From positions 3,968,001 through 4,032,000 of the forward strand of contig CM071590.1 of assembly GCA_036429605.1 (NCBI GenBank): a DNA stretch of 64,000 nt, read 5' to 3'. The position numbers and the translations under genes were made by a program. This document shows, one piece after another, positions 23,614 to 35,792 of this stretch; positions within the stretch are counted from its first letter, which is position 1; the number at the start of each line of letters is the position of its first letter. The DNA is from Cladobotryum mycophilum (Eukaryota > Ascomycota > Sordariomycetes > Hypocreales > Hypocreaceae). The notes beneath the pieces were generated by a model. That model was not told the origin of the DNA and ran no database searches. It worked only from the letters and a program-made list of their open reading frames with translations.

Positions 23614-24809
23614 CTATGCATTCCAGATGACAATCCTTCCATCAACACCGCTCGCTACAATACGTGGTTAGCATTTTAATAAAAAAGACCGAGGCCCTAG
23701 AGACTTACAGGTAAACTTGGTGACGCGGTTGCCAGAGATTTCATATGGTCGAATGGTGGAGACGGTATTTTGATGAGTGGTCTTCAGCTGAGTGTCGTCT
23801 TTGGTCTTTCCTTTGAGATCCATCTGTCTAAACATGTTCAATGCCGACTCTTCGCGCTGCTCACCGGCACCGGGTCGACCCTTGGATTCGACAGTTCCAA
23901 CCAGCTGCCAACCTCCTTCGCTACCCTGGAAACGGAAGGCCTCGCAGTCATAGCCAGCGGCAATGATTTCGTCTTCGGCCTTCCAGATCAAGCTCTTGAA
24001 AGGAAGCAACTGGGTGGTGATGCTGAGCACAGCCTTGGGGGCCTGGTCGGGTCCGCTGGGGTAGACAACGGTGATGCTGCTATCGTGCGCCGCAAAGGCA
24101 AGGGCGTCACCACTGGGCGAGAAGGCAACAGAGTGGACCCAGCCGGCGGAATTGTTCAAGTATTCTCCACAGACGGTGTTGAAGGGCAATCTCTCACCCC
24201 AGACACCAGGCTCAGGGCGCTCGTCGATACCCTTGATGAAGCTGGAGAAGACTCTGGCATGAGCATCGGTCGAGCCAGCGGCAAGGAGGACAGAGTTGGG
24301 GTGCCAAGCAACGCTGGTGATGGTGCTGCGAATAGGCTTCTTTAGGTGCTTCGAAACCCACCAGTCGTTCTCCTCCTCGAAGTAGCAGACCGCAATTACG
24401 CGGTCACCGGAACCGACGGCGAACTTGGTCTCGTTGGGTGACCAGCGAACAAATGTGGCAGCACGGCTGATTCGAAGGAGAACGAGAGTAGGCTTGTATC
24501 CAGTGGGTGACGGCTCCCAGACGAGGGCGTTTCGATCTACCAAAGGTTAATACATGGCCGGACGAAGGCGCATTGGAATGACGTGCCCTGGGAGCATGAT
24601 ACGATGCGGCCGGTTTTGGGCGCAATATCGACACTCGTAACTGTCTTGTCGTGGCCCTTTAGAACATCCTTCAACTTGAACGAGCTTCCGACCTTGCCAT
24701 ACAGCTCGACGGCGGTCTCGCGAGCAACAGCTAGAATCGAATGGTCGGCCGAGAAGGAGTGATCGGCGATCGGGTTGTGGAACAAGTGGTGAACTTCTGG
24801 AGCAGCCAT
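23614..24809 (-). CDS. ARC40: Arp2/3 complex subunit 1 (ARPC1/Arc40), WD-repeat protein
   Basis: Exons 24809-24587, 24536-23709 and 23654-23614 give 363 residues, the usual length for ARPC1. It is the WD40 propeller subunit of the Arp2/3 complex, which nucleates branched actin filaments at endocytic sites and hyphal tips. Seen are SFSADHSILAVARE, KGHDKTVTSVDIAPKTGRIVSCSQ|DRNALVWE, an RAATFVRWSPNETKFAVGSGD blade, SVAWHPNSVLLAAGSTD, GWVHSVAFSPSGDALAF and the final SSGVDGRIVIW. The second intron (54 bp) is GT-AG. The first, 24586-24537 (50 bp), must begin with GC: only a GC donor after CAG-G restores Asp-Arg-Asn-Ala in frame. The gene converges with the RidA gene (219 bp between stops) and diverges from the U2B'' gene. 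Confidence 0.95.
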
Positions 24810-25179
24810 TTTTGGTTATTTAATTGGTGCGATAGGAGTAGCTCTCTACTATCACTTCAGAAAAGGCGTCGAGTTGAGACACAAGAACAAGGAGATGCGA
24901 TGTTGCAAGGTTGCGATCGTGGCGGGGTGGTGGTGTTGGAAAGGTTACGTACCTTCCGGCGGTACTCCCGTGCTGGTGCTGGCCAGAAGCTTGGGCCACT
25001 CTCCTCACAACGCTATCGAGGAACGAAAAACTCCCGACAATCAACACCACAGAGACGAGCAGCAACGCGATCACGATCACACGGCATACGGTTCATGAGC
25101 TGACCCATTCTTCATACTGAGCAAAGAGTATACCTTGTGCCTTTTATTTTCAACGGACCTAGTCTAGTTTTACGTCGCA
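24810..25179. promoter_or_regulatory. Shared divergent promoter region of ARPC1 and U2B'' genes
   Basis: Only 370 bp separate the two start codons on opposite strands, so both promoters and 5' leaders must lie here. An ATTGG (inverted CCAAT) occurs at about 24832. No TATA element is obvious. Confidence 0.5.
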
Positions 25180-25895
25180 ATGGCTACGACAGCCCCTCCC
25201 CGGGGCCTTGCACCCAACGCTTCTCTTCCAGCCAAAGTACAGCCGATCCCTCCCAACCAGACGTGAGTTGTATACCATGGCGAATTCCTTGATTCCCTCC
25301 TGACCTTGTTCCAAGTCTATACGTCAACAATCTTCCTTCGAATAAAATCCAGAAATCGGATCTGCGGACCGCGCTTTACATGCTATTTTCGACATACGGC
25401 CCCGTCCTCGATGTTGTCGCTTTGAAAACAATGTCCATGCGTGGTCAGGCCCACGTCGTCTTTCGAGATATTCAGGCTGCAACACAGGCTATGAGATCCC
25501 TGGAAGGGCAAAATTTCTTGGGTCGTCCACTCGTACGTCTTCCCTCGTCAAACCCATCTTCTCGTTCAATGTTAATCCATGTACGACCTTAGAAAATTCA
25601 ATATGCTAAATCAAAGTCCCACTTTGTGGCCAAGCTTGATGGCACTTTCAAGATACCGAGCATGAACGCTGGCGCTGCTACCGTCGAACAAACAGAACTC
25701 CAGCAGAGCATCTTCAACGCTCCACCTCCCGGAACAGCTACGACAGGATCTAGTCTCCCCGCAAAGCCTGCGGGCGGTGCCGATCAAGCCATGAAGGATG
25801 TTGACGACAACCGAGGGCAAAAACGAACTCGCGACGAAGAGGATGAGGACAGTGAGGAGGATGTAGCAATGGAGGAGGATAGTGATGATGAATAA
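25180..25895 (+). CDS. MSL1: U2 snRNP B'' / U1A-like RRM protein
   Basis: Exons 25180-25262, 25316-25532 and 25593-25895 give 200 residues; introns are 53 and 60 bp. The N-terminal RNA-recognition motif (about 28-105) contains RNP2-like LYVNNLPSNKIQ and RNP1-like RGQAHVVF, followed by FLGRPLKIQYAKSKSHFVAKLDGTF. This pattern is characteristic of U2B''/U1A spliceosomal proteins that bind U2 snRNA stem-loop IV. Unlike animal U1A/U2B'' there is no second RRM. The C-terminus is a low-complexity tail ending in a Glu/Asp-rich stretch (RDEEDEDSEEDVAMEEDSDDE). A single RRM fits Msl1/U2B'' of fungi. It acts in the nucleus in pre-mRNA splicing. Confidence 0.92.
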
Positions 25896-25977
25896 GTGTC
25901 TGGGCCTCATATGAGTAGGCCAAACCACATAGCCAGAGAGCGCACCGGAGTTGGTGTGAAATGTTGCAAACGAACGA

Positions 25978-26839
25978 TTATTGGGTAGCCATCTCCTTGG
26001 GTACCCAGAGGCCAACACATCCTCCTACCAGACCCAGCCAGATCATGAGGTAATTCTGTCTGGAGCATTTGAAGCTTGATATAGCATCCCCGAGCAAACA
26101 AGGGTGGACGAAGAAGGCGGGGACCCCGGTAATGGGGTGATGCTACAGGCAAGCGTCAGTTGGGCCAAGCCAATTTACCTTGTTGAGATTATTTAATTGA
26201 CTTGTGGGATAGCATTTGATACCTACATCTGCTGAGATGCCACCGATCCCTCCTATTTCTCGGCGGAGACCATCTTTATACTCTTCTGGGACCAAGTGGC
26301 GAAATACTGTGTCGATATTAAAGGCAATTTCGTCGGGAGGGAGACCATGAAGAGTAAACCACAGGCAGGGGACTCTATATGTGGGATGAAGATGAATTTC
26401 ATATGTCACATAGCCGAAGTCCTGGGTCATCCTTTTTTTGCTGATGACTGCCTGAACACTTGTAAGAAGCCAGTTAAATAGAGCCAAGTTGGCGTCCATG
26501 TCATACCACGTCGGATTCTTCAGCATCCATCATGTCGTCGTCTCCCAGGAGAAACCGGTGCCCTGAATCTTCCTCTGATATGGAAAAACTGCCCAGATCC
26601 AACGAGATGTCACCAGGATCGGCTGTCTCCTCAAGCGGGCGAATGATTTGAAGATATGTTGTGTATCCGCTGTGAGAGTAAAACATGGTATCGAGCGCAG
26701 TGCAAAGTCTGAGTTTCCATTTTTTCCGCAACGGTCCAAGAGTTGCCTGACAATACTGGTTATCAAAGTGATGGCATGCTTCTGCAAACTCTTCCTGCGT
26801 AAGGAAGGGGAAGCGTTCTATGTCCATCATGGTAGACAT
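25978..26839 (-). CDS. ATG10: Autophagy E2-like conjugating enzyme Atg10
   Basis: Exons 26839-26507, 26451-26227 and 26142-25978 give 240 residues; introns are 55 and 84 bp. Atg10 transfers the ubiquitin-like protein Atg12 to Atg5. Seen are the fungal Atg10 N-terminus FPFLTQEEFAEACHHFD, the core YEIHLHPTYRVPCLWFTLHGLP, and across the second intron GGISADHHPITGVPAFFVHPC. Cys201 in HPC is the expected catalytic cysteine that forms the thioester with Atg12. The C-terminal segment (YLMIWLGLVGGCVGLWVPKEM) also matches the family. The 3' end lies only 82 bp from the stop of the convergent U2B'' gene. The start at MSTMMDIERF is chosen because it is the first ATG; Met4 and Met5 are alternatives. Confidence 0.93.
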
Positions 26840-27576
26840 ACTGTTGTGAGATGCCGTATTGAGCCAAATTCATGTCAGGGTCCGCCCCGCGAGCAGTTTC
26901 TAAAAATGCGGGTTTCACACGGTTTTGGGGAGTGACAATATTTGGTACTACCAGTTGGCACTAAGAGCCTGTCTGGTCAAGTTTGTACCTTGATTTGACT
27001 AGAGAAAGCTCTGGAGCTTAAATCAAGCAAGGAGATTAGGTGTGATGCTGCTTGAGGATGACATAGTTTATGCAATTATGATATGCTTTAGGAACAGGAA
27101 GATGCAACCAAATGCAAAGATCAAAACATATACGGAGTACGTTGGCTAAAATATGGAAACTACATACAGTCCCTCCATCGAAATTAACTACTAGAGGTAA
27201 GTATCATGTCCGGCGTCTGCATGCAGGCATCTTTAGCGGTCTTGTCACCTAAAGTCTGGGGGAGGTGAGACGCCGCCCCAACCTTATCGATTGTGTTACA
27301 TGTCCTTTCGGACTGGTGTCAACATCATCCGAACACCTCGACAGGGTGTTTATTATGAGACAGACCCCTTGAGGGCTCGTGTGATGAGGCTGCAGGACCT
27401 CATACTTGTACGAGCTTGTACCTTTTCTGTTTAACTTTGTTATAGCTTCATCGATAATTCTTCTTAAAACAAGCCTCCATCGCTGTACGATTTGCGCTTA
27501 CTCGCCGAACTAGTCCTCCCTCGAAACCTACGTCCTCCACTACCTACCTTTCTATATATATGAGCCTGCCTCTCCG
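26840..27576. other. Divergent intergenic region between ATG10 and GH47 gene
   Basis: Upstream regions of both genes. It contains one copy of TACGGAGTA at 27131-27139 and T-rich DNA near the mannosidase start. No gene was seen. Confidence 0.6.
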
Positions 27577-29782
27577 ATGATCCGCGACCCATTCGGCATC
27601 CATCAAAAGAACGTGTTTAAAACGACAGCTCTTCGTGCGGCCCAGAATATCAAAGTAGCAGCGACCCAGGTTGGCGCAAATGCTCTAGAAATGTCTTTTA
27701 ATATCCCGAAAAACCTCCCCGACTTTGGGGATCCCCATCGAGCACTCGAAGATCGAGCTTGGGCGGCCGTCTCTCGGCGTCCCGGCGCTACAACAGGAGG
27801 AGGAATCATAAACGGTGTCCAGGACCGGGTCAATGGTTTATTCGACTCGAATACACTGCCCATGTACAAGGACAAGCCATATGCGTATGCGCCTTCAACA
27901 CGCAAACGGTGGTGGCAAAAGAAGAGGGTGCTGGGAACCATTACTCTTGGATTGGTCTTCTTTCTATACCTAACGGGATTCCTCTCGAGCAGTCCCCATG
28001 CTCAAACTCCAGGATCCGCCTTGTCGTGGATTAAGTTGTCTTCTCAGGATGGAGGCAAAGTCGACTGGGACGAGAGACGGAAGAGCGTAGTTGAAGCTTT
28101 CGAGCTTAGTTGGGATGCCTATGAGCGATATGCCTGGGGTATGTGGAATTGCTACCAAAGGATCCGTTAAAACTGATTGCTGATTGATTCCTTTCTATAG
28201 GCTACGACGAATTCCACCCCGCTTCAAAGACTGGTAGAAACATGGCCCCCAAGGGCCTTGGGTGGATAATCATCGACTCTCTAGACACCATGATGTTGAT
28301 GAACCAGACCTCACGCTTGCGCCATGCGCGCGAATGGCTCTCGACATCTCTAACATGGGATCAGAATCAAGATGTCAATACCTTTGAGACTACAATTCGA
28401 ATGCTTGGAGGATTGCTTTCCGCATACTATCTATCCACCGAGTTCCCCAACCTAGCTCCCTTGACAGAAGATGACCCGGGAGCTGAAGGGGAGGACCTCT
28501 ATCTGGAAAAGGCGAAAGACCTGGCTGATCGATTGCTTGCCGCATTTGATTCTGGCTCTGGAATTCCATATGCCAGTGTGAACCTTGAAAAGTTCCAGGG
28601 CATACCCTCACATGCAGACATGGGAGCTTCATCTACAGCCGAAGCTACAACTGTTCAGCTCGAGCTCAAATATCTGGCGAAGCTGACAGGCGAGAAGAAC
28701 TTTTGGGATAAGGCCGAGAAGGTCATGGAAATTATCGATGACAACAATCCAGAAGATGGTCTTGTCCCCATCTACATCTATGCGACCAACGGAGAATTCC
28801 GAGGCAAGAATATTCGACTGGGAAGTCGAGGTGACTCTTACTATGAGTACCTTATCAAGCAATATCTCCAAACGAATAAGCAAGAGCCGGTGTACCAAGA
28901 CATGTGGGACGAAGCTCTTGCTGGCGTTCGGAAGCACCTGATAACATATACCGAACCCTCTGGCTTTACCATTATTGGAGAACGACCAGATGGTCTGGAC
29001 ATGCCAATGTCACCAAAGATGGATCATTTGGTCTGCTTCATGCCTGGCACTATTGCGCTGGCTGTGACTGGCGGCATCACCGAGGCCGAAGCTCGTAAAC
29101 TGCCTAGCTGGTCGAAAAAGAAGGAGGCGGATATGCAACTGGCACGAGAGCTTATGCACACATGTTGGGGCACGTATAAATTTATGGTGACAGGTCTGGC
29201 CCCTGAGATTACACATTTCAAAATCGGCAACCCGCCTGCACCAGAATCAGCGCCACACACGGCCCCAGCTTACTTCGATTCGGACCCGGAAGCCAAGTGG
29301 CGAGAAGACTTTATCGTCAAGCCCGCCGATGTTCATAATCTACAGCGCCCTGAGACGGTCGAGAGTCTTTTCTATATGTGGAGAATCACTGGAGACGTCA
29401 AGTACCGTGAGTGGGGTTGGGAGATGTTCAAGTCGTTCCTGAACTACACAGCTGTTGAGGATAAAGGAGGATTCACAAGTCTGCTTAATGCCAATGTTGA
29501 TCCTCCAGTTTCAAAGGATAACATGGAGAGCTTTTGGCTGGTAAGTGATGATAGCGCCACTCTGTAATTTTTGGTTGCGATGCAAGGTACTAACTCCGGA
29601 GAACGCAGGCCGAGACTCTAAAGTATATGTATCTCCTCTTTTCACCAAACGATCTCTTGCCCCTGGACAAGGTCGTATTGAATACGGAGGCGCACCCTTT
29701 CCCTAGGTTCGATATGGGACAGCTATTTTCTACCGGATGGAAACGAAAGCCACGGGATGCGAATGGAAAGATTATTAGATGA
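27577..29782 (+). CDS. Class I alpha-1,2-mannosidase (GH47)
   Basis: Exons 27577-28138, 28201-29540 and 29609-29782 give 691 residues; introns are 62 and 68 bp, the second with a TACTAAC branch site. GH47 enzymes trim alpha-1,2-mannose from N-glycans in the ER or Golgi, with inverting, calcium-dependent chemistry. A roughly 117-residue cytosolic region precedes one membrane anchor at about 118-136 (VLGTITLGLVFFLYLTG). The catalytic domain follows with YDEFHPASKTGRN, GWIIIDSLDTMMLM, FETTIRMLGGLLSAYYLS, LLGSRGDSYYEYLIKQ-type sequence, RPETVESLFYMWR and the C-terminal NTEAHPFPRFDMG, whose Thr binds calcium in the family. The type II topology and length suggest a Golgi or ER processing mannosidase, not one of the secreted ones. 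The exact yeast counterpart (Mns1 or another class I member) is not assigned. The 115-residue pre-anchor tail is longer than in yeast Mns1. Confidence 0.93.
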
Positions 29783-31425
29783 GTGTGAATGAGGGCGAGT
29801 TTATGCATATGACTCTTTTGCTGGGCATGTACATTTTTGGCGTCTTTGTATGATGGGCTGCGAATGGGTTCTTGATCTTTGAAAAGTGTAACATGATTTA
29901 CTTGAATATAGTATCTCGACATGTAGGCGGCATCCATGGATTTAGGCAATTTGATGGTTCCTTTTTTCTGCCTTTTTCGAACAGCCCCAAGTCTTTGTGA
30001 AATCAATGATCAAGGCGACACGCTTCCTAGCTACTGCCAAACCATCCAAGGATCTATGGTGACATGGATTTACGTCTGTGGCTTGCATCTGTATCGTCGC
30101 TAATCTTTAGCAAGGCATTTTCTTTTGCGGGATCTTGTCTTGATGTAGACATAAGCAGGGGAGGGCTTGAAACGTTGCCGACTTATTGGAGCGAGACATG
30201 ACTCGTCCGCCTGTAACTAGCATTACTTACTTGGTAGACTATCTTTGTGATTGCTAAAGATTAGGCAGAGTGTTCTGTCTGAGATGGTTTATCGCCCATA
30301 CAGTGCAAGATAACGAAGGCTTCATACAAGTAGGCCTATCCTGTGTTGTTGGTTGAAACCACGTGCTCACCGAATTGGCTCGGGAGCCTCTTTCCTGAAA
30401 GTATCGGCATGAATTGGTTGGATTGCTTGGTCTCCACCCCACCTCGATCCATCTATCCCACCCCCATCCATTCCTCCATCCCGCCATCTGCTCCATATCC
30501 ATCCATCCACTATGCGTACACGCAAGTACAGTAGCAGCCAAGCCATTATCCTGCATTGCAGGCCACAATATTAGGTTGTCATATCACTGTTTGCCCCCCA
30601 GGTTTCTTTGATGGTATCCACACAACAAACACGGCCTGCAGGCTCTTCATCCCCCTCCCCGCCTCCCCCAAAAAAAGATATAGCGATTATGGGCGAGACA
30701 GCGTCGCATCCCGAGTCATGATTGGCGCTCAAACCAGGATGTTGGCTCTTTGTGTCGCGTGTTTTTTTTGAGCTGAGACCATGCGTTATGCCTTATCGCA
30801 GCCCCTCGCTAGACATGGGTGCGAATGCCAGTCAATTTTAGTTGATCAGAACGACGCCATCCATCCATCCAAAAGCTATCGAACAAACTTGTTGCCGACC
30901 GAGAGGAGAATGTGTCTGCGCCACCCTTGTCCAACGTCCGGACCAAAGTACGGCTAACTGGATTATCGGGATGCAGGACGCCAACTAAGCCCAAGGTCGG
31001 TCGCCTCACCCTTCGACGGTAATCCGTCGCCTTCACACGTCACACAAAATCGTTTATGAACATTTCTTATCTTGGTCAGCAATCCATCAGCCTTCTCCGT
31101 CGTTTGTCGCTATCTGCTTCCATTCGCCCTCGCCTGTTCCGTCATTCCCGCAAAACACATCAAGGAAAAGGGCATTGTGCTGGGGCGACTTACATGATCC
31201 ACTGCCGGAATTGAGGGCGAGACTCTAAATGGTAGGGTGCTGGGAATCCACCTTGGCCCTGCAATTCGGAAAAGAAAACCGAGGCAACGGCAATAGTTGC
31301 GACCGACTGCGCTACGTTGGCGGCGACCCGTATCGCGACAATATATCGAACCCTTGACAATACCTAGCTAAATCGCCGTCTTTCGCGGGCGGGGCGCCGA
31401 AGCCCATATAGGCTCTGTTGCCAGT
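29783..31425. other. Intergenic region between GH47 gene and permease gene
   Basis: Contains CATC/ATCC-rich simple sequence at about 30445-30510 and 30857-30870, and the upstream region of the permease. The open frames are short and conflicting. No gene was recognised. Confidence 0.55.
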
Positions 31426-33441
31426 ATGGCGCCGCAACGGGATATCGAGCTCAACACGCTCGGCACATACAAGGTTAAGGAGGAATCTCTTACGCACGGC
31501 AGCACATACAGTATGCGAGAACCCAACTACGAGGACGGCAGAGGACCTCGGATAGACCGCATCCTCAACAGCTTCAAGCGCGATCCGAACACGACCTTTT
31601 TCCCGAGCGATCCTTTCGATTCTCTTGGAAATCTTGAAAGAGCTAGACGTCTGAACAATGGCTCTCCATTCTACGACCTACAGCTGGCAACTCTTGCCAA
31701 TGCCAATTCTGGGCTTTCGAGGAAGTTGAAGGGACGCCATTTACAGATGATTGCAATAGGAGGTTCAATAGGTATGGTTTGCGACTGCGCCACGGTCTGC
31801 TGTTCGCCAAAGAGCAAGATCCTGACTTGATATTTCCCCAATTTTAGGCACTGGCTTGTTTGTAGCATCCGGTAAAGCTCTATCTGCCGGAGGACCAGCG
31901 TCATTACTCCTGGCCTTCTCTATTGTCGGTGCAATGTTGTACTGCACGTGCCAGGCCCTTGGAGAGCTCGCTGTCATCTTTCCGCTGGCTGGCTCATTCT
32001 CGTCTTGGGCAACCCGCTTTCTTGATCCTTCATGGGGCTTTGCCATGGGTTGGAAGTAGGTCGTTAATGGATGTCGATGTCACACGCTGAATTGATGCTG
32101 ACTATTGTTTCCCAGTTATGCGCTGCAATGGCTGACAATCCTCCCCCTGGAAATCATTGCAGCATCTCTAACCATTTCATATTGGGACCATAGTCTAACA
32201 AGAGCAATCTTTGTTACCATATTTCTCCTCACTATTCTCACAATCAACATGTTTGGAGTTAAGGGGTACGGTGAAGCAGAATTTACGTTCTCACTCATCA
32301 AAGTTATTGCGGTGATTGGGTTCATGTGAGTTGCATGATATGGACATTGGTGTTTGTAACCACCGCTGACCCTTTCAATAGTCTCCTTGGAATTGTTCTC
32401 AACTGTGGAGGGACGCCCGACCGTGGTTACATAGGTGGCGAGTACTGGCACACTCCTGGCGCTTTCAACCACGGCTTCAAGGGTCTTTGCAGTGTCTTTG
32501 TGACTGCAGCGTTCTCATTTACTGGAACGGAGCTGATAGGGTTAGCAGCAGCCGAAACGGCAAATCCTAGAAAGTCTCTGCCAACGGCTATCAAACAGGT
32601 GTTTTGGCGAATCACCCTCTTTTACGTCGTTGCCTTGACCCTAGTTGGACTGCTCGTTCCCTACAATGACCCACGTCTGATCGGACACAGTAATGCGGAT
32701 GTCAAGGCCTCACCCTTTGTCATTGCTATCGAGGAAGCAGGGATTCAAGTCCTCCCCTCGGTTATGAACGCCGTTATCCTCATCGCAGTGCTCTCCGTAG
32801 GCAATTCCGCCGTGTTTGGTTCATCACGAACCCTCGCAGCTCTAGCCAATCTGAAGCAGGCGCCTGAGATTCTTGGATACGTCGATAAAAGGGGGCGGCC
32901 GCTTGTAGCAATCTTGTTTGCTACTGCCATTGGCTTGCTTGCCTATCTCGCCGATCTTAAATCACAAAACAGCGTTCTTGAGTGGCTGCTTGCCATTTCT
33001 GGCCTTTCGTCTATATTCACATGGGGCTCCATCTGCCTCTGTCACATCCGTTTCCGCCGTGCCTGGGCAGCGCGAGGTCACAAAACTACCGATCTCCCAT
33101 TCCAGTCCCAACTAGGTGTCACAGGATCATATATCGGCCTGGTTATGAACATTGGCGTTCTCATTGCGCAGTTCTGGGTTGGTGCCTTTCCGGTTGGTTG
33201 GGAGTCTAACACTGTGACGAAAAACGTGCAAAACTTCTTCCTCAAGTGGATGGGAGCGCCCATCATTGCCGTCTTCTACCTTGTGCACAAACTCTATTAT
33301 CAAACGGCTTACGTCAAGATCCGGGATATGGACGTTGACACTGGCAGGCGTGATTTTAATGTCCCCATCTTGGTCGCGCAGGAAAAAGAAGAATGGGAAA
33401 CTTGGCCTAAGTGGAAGAGGTTCTACAAGTTCATGTGCTGA
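31426..33441 (+). CDS. Amino-acid permease (YAT/APC family)
   Basis: Exons 31426-31771, 31848-32055, 32116-32325 and 32382-33441 give 607 residues; introns are 76, 60 and 56 bp. It is a plasma-membrane amino acid/proton symporter. A hydrophilic N-terminus of about 105 residues precedes the family signature KLKGRHLQMIAIGGSIG|TGLFVASGKAL across the first intron. Next come GALGE-like QALGELAVIFP, FAMGWNYALQW and ELIGLAAAETANPRKSLPTAI, then about twelve hydrophobic segments in all. The cytosolic C-terminus has FNVP and several acidic/tryptophan residues (EKEEWETWPKWKRFYKF). The pattern places it in the fungal YAT group with Gap1, Dip5 and relatives. Substrate range cannot be read from sequence. 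Confidence 0.93.
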
Positions 33442-34188
33442 ATGACCCTTTTTCTTACAACGGATGCCGTTATGGGAGATGCTAGGTTCGTAAGGGCGAT
33501 GGGGGATGATGGATTGATCTTTATGAGCTTTTCTTTTTAAAGCATACGAATCTAATGGCGAGGCGTTTGGAAAATTGGCGTGAATCTTGTCCATGACTTG
33601 CAGCTGTATCTGAGCAACGGATGACAGAGAGGATTCAATGCATATTACAAGTCTGTAAACACTATTCATCCATGTTCATTATTTACCCTGTGGGATTTTG
33701 GCCTTTTATTATTTAAAGATTTAGTTTCACCCGTCTTGTTACGACATGACATCTATTTTTATGCCTTAGACTGAGATGAGAAATGTATTTCAAGGCAGTC
33801 ATTATGAATAAAGTGAATTTTTCATGTATTCAGTCCTACTCCGGTAGCTATTTCGCATACAAAACCATCCGTGCCATTCAGGCATACAAAGGAGACCGAC
33901 CCCATCTAGCATTGAGGAGCCAGAATAAACTAAGGGAAAAAAGGATGCTTCATCAAGAGATCAAGCATTCTCATACAGAAAATAACACAAGAATACAGAC
34001 CGTAAAGGGTTTAGAAAAGAAGAAAAAGAAAAAGAAAAAGAAGAAAATGAGAATGAGGGTTGTCCAAGCGATATAACAATAGCAACACTACTCATGAATC
34101 ATGAGTGGCTTATGGTAGCCATAAGTCGTCATTATCAAGACCTCGCAGAAGATATTTAGCCCATGTTCATAATAATCAGGTCTCTCGT
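33442..34188. other. Convergent intergenic region, permease and NTF2-like gene
   Basis: 3' flanks of two convergent genes. A purine-rich A/G tract (AAGAAAAAGAAAAAG type) occurs at 34016-34055 on the plus strand. No gene was seen. Confidence 0.6.
34016..34055. repeat. A/G-rich (AAAAAG)n tract
   Basis: A run of AAGAAAAAG-type units in the intergenic region. It is simple sequence read directly from the DNA. Confidence 0.75.
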
Positions 34189-35792
34189 TTAAAAGTCCCA
34201 GAAATTTCCCGGCGAGACTGTCTGTGTCTTTCGTCCATTGATTTGATGGGATTTCATCTCATTAACTTCGCCATACAAGAAATCTCTGCCGGTGCCTTTC
34301 TTGCCTCCCATGCCATCGCCCGAAATGTGAATATGTGTGTCTTGTTGAGACTTGCTGTTCTGCGTCCAGTTCTCTTTTTGCGGAGATTCATCAGAAGTAG
34401 CCCAGTTGGCATTCATCATCTTGACAGCTTTCATGCGATTCTCAGAGACGTTTTTGGACTGCGGGGGGCGTGCAGGAGATTCATCCGCCAAGGTGAAGTG
34501 GGACTCGAGCTCCTTGCCACGGTCCTTAATGTTGGTGATGTTGCCAAGAGCACGTCCGAGAGGAGCGGATTCCTCGGTCGCACCAAAAATGTTGCTCTTG
34601 TAAAGACCCCCGTTGCTTGCTCCATTTTTCTGTTTAGCAGCAGTGGGTGAGTCCGCTGTCTCGTTGCTGTCTTGAGCATCCCAGTCGTAAGTATCCTGCT
34701 TTCGCATGCCCCGGACAGGGATACTCTTGACCGGGGTTGTGAAATCATCAAAGGTCCATTGACTAGAGTGCATGGACTTGGGTCTTTGTGCCACATTGGA
34801 AGTTGGCTTAGCAGCACTCTGACCATCTGGGCTGTCATCGAAGTCGAAGTGTTCGTACTTGAGAGGATGCGCGCGAATGTGTGTCGGTTTCTCTTTGGGC
34901 TTCTCATCTTCTTCATCAGACTCGGGATACTCCTGCCCATCAAAGATGCGCATAGGTTGTGGCTCCCTGAGTCCAGCTTTGCTTGGCGATTGTCTATAAG
35001 CGTCGGTATCTTGATAATGGGGTTCGTCGGTCAGGATATCGGTAGGCGCTCGTTGCTTGGGTCGTTGGCCAGCGTAGGGTGACGCAACCTGAAGAGGTTC
35101 CATGGCGTCGATTTCTTCCCTGGAGGCAAAAAGGTGTAGGGATGCATGGGGGTCTCGCATGGCGTTGGGTATGCTACTGCCGCGTGTCTTGACTGGAACT
35201 TCATTCCGAGATTGGTTTTGCGCAGACTCATGGCCGGATGACTTCAAGCAAGACTGAATCAAAGCGAGCTGCGCTTTGCTGTCTTTGATGGGCCAGTTGC
35301 GTCCACTCTTCCCAATGATGTCAAGTTGCTTTAGAAGTGATCCTTGATCCCATTGCTGGCGGATCTGTGAGATTTTGCCGTCGGCATCGAAGGTCACGAT
35401 GTGCATCTGAGGGAAAAGATATCAAGTTAGCATATAACAAGCTAGGGGAAGGGGGAAATAAGGCGTAGACGGTGTAATAGACAACATACAATAGGTAGTT
35501 GAACAACCATGTCGAATAGGAAGTTGTCGTCGATGCCTGGGAGGTAAACACCACCACTAGTTTGGAACTCTAGAGTGGTATCAACCTCGGCGGCGATGAT
35601 GGTTTGACCATCGATGAGGTTGATGACACTCTCATTCTTCTTCTTGACTTGCTTCTGAAGGGCGTTGAGATGCTTGATGATCTCAGTGGCTCCTGAGAAG
35701 GAAGTGGTAGTGGTGACGTAGTGAAGGGAGGCATTGTCGGCTAGCAACGATGAGCTCGGCGCCACGAGGAACTGCTTGTAGGTGGCAGCCAT
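34189..35792 (-). CDS. NTF2-like domain protein with a long disordered C-terminus
   Basis: Exons 35792-35490 and 35406-34189 with an 83 bp intron give 506 residues. The join PIV-region QLPI|MHIVTFDADGKISQIRQQWDQGSLLKQL produces a continuous NTF2/SnoaL-like fold at about 1-135. Early strands and helices carry SLLADNASLHYVTTTTSFSGA and the centre carries TTLEFQTSGGVYLPGID. Residues from about 165 on are polar, Ser/Asp/Pro-rich and probably unstructured, with short motifs (KYEHFDFDDSPDG, WTFDDFTTPVKS, PLGRALGNITNIKDRG). MAATYK is used as start; the frame also offers an ATG 21 bp upstream. The family occurs widely in filamentous fungi by my recollection but I know no assigned role. NTF2-like folds serve transport, binding or catalysis, so function is left open. 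Confidence 0.87.
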
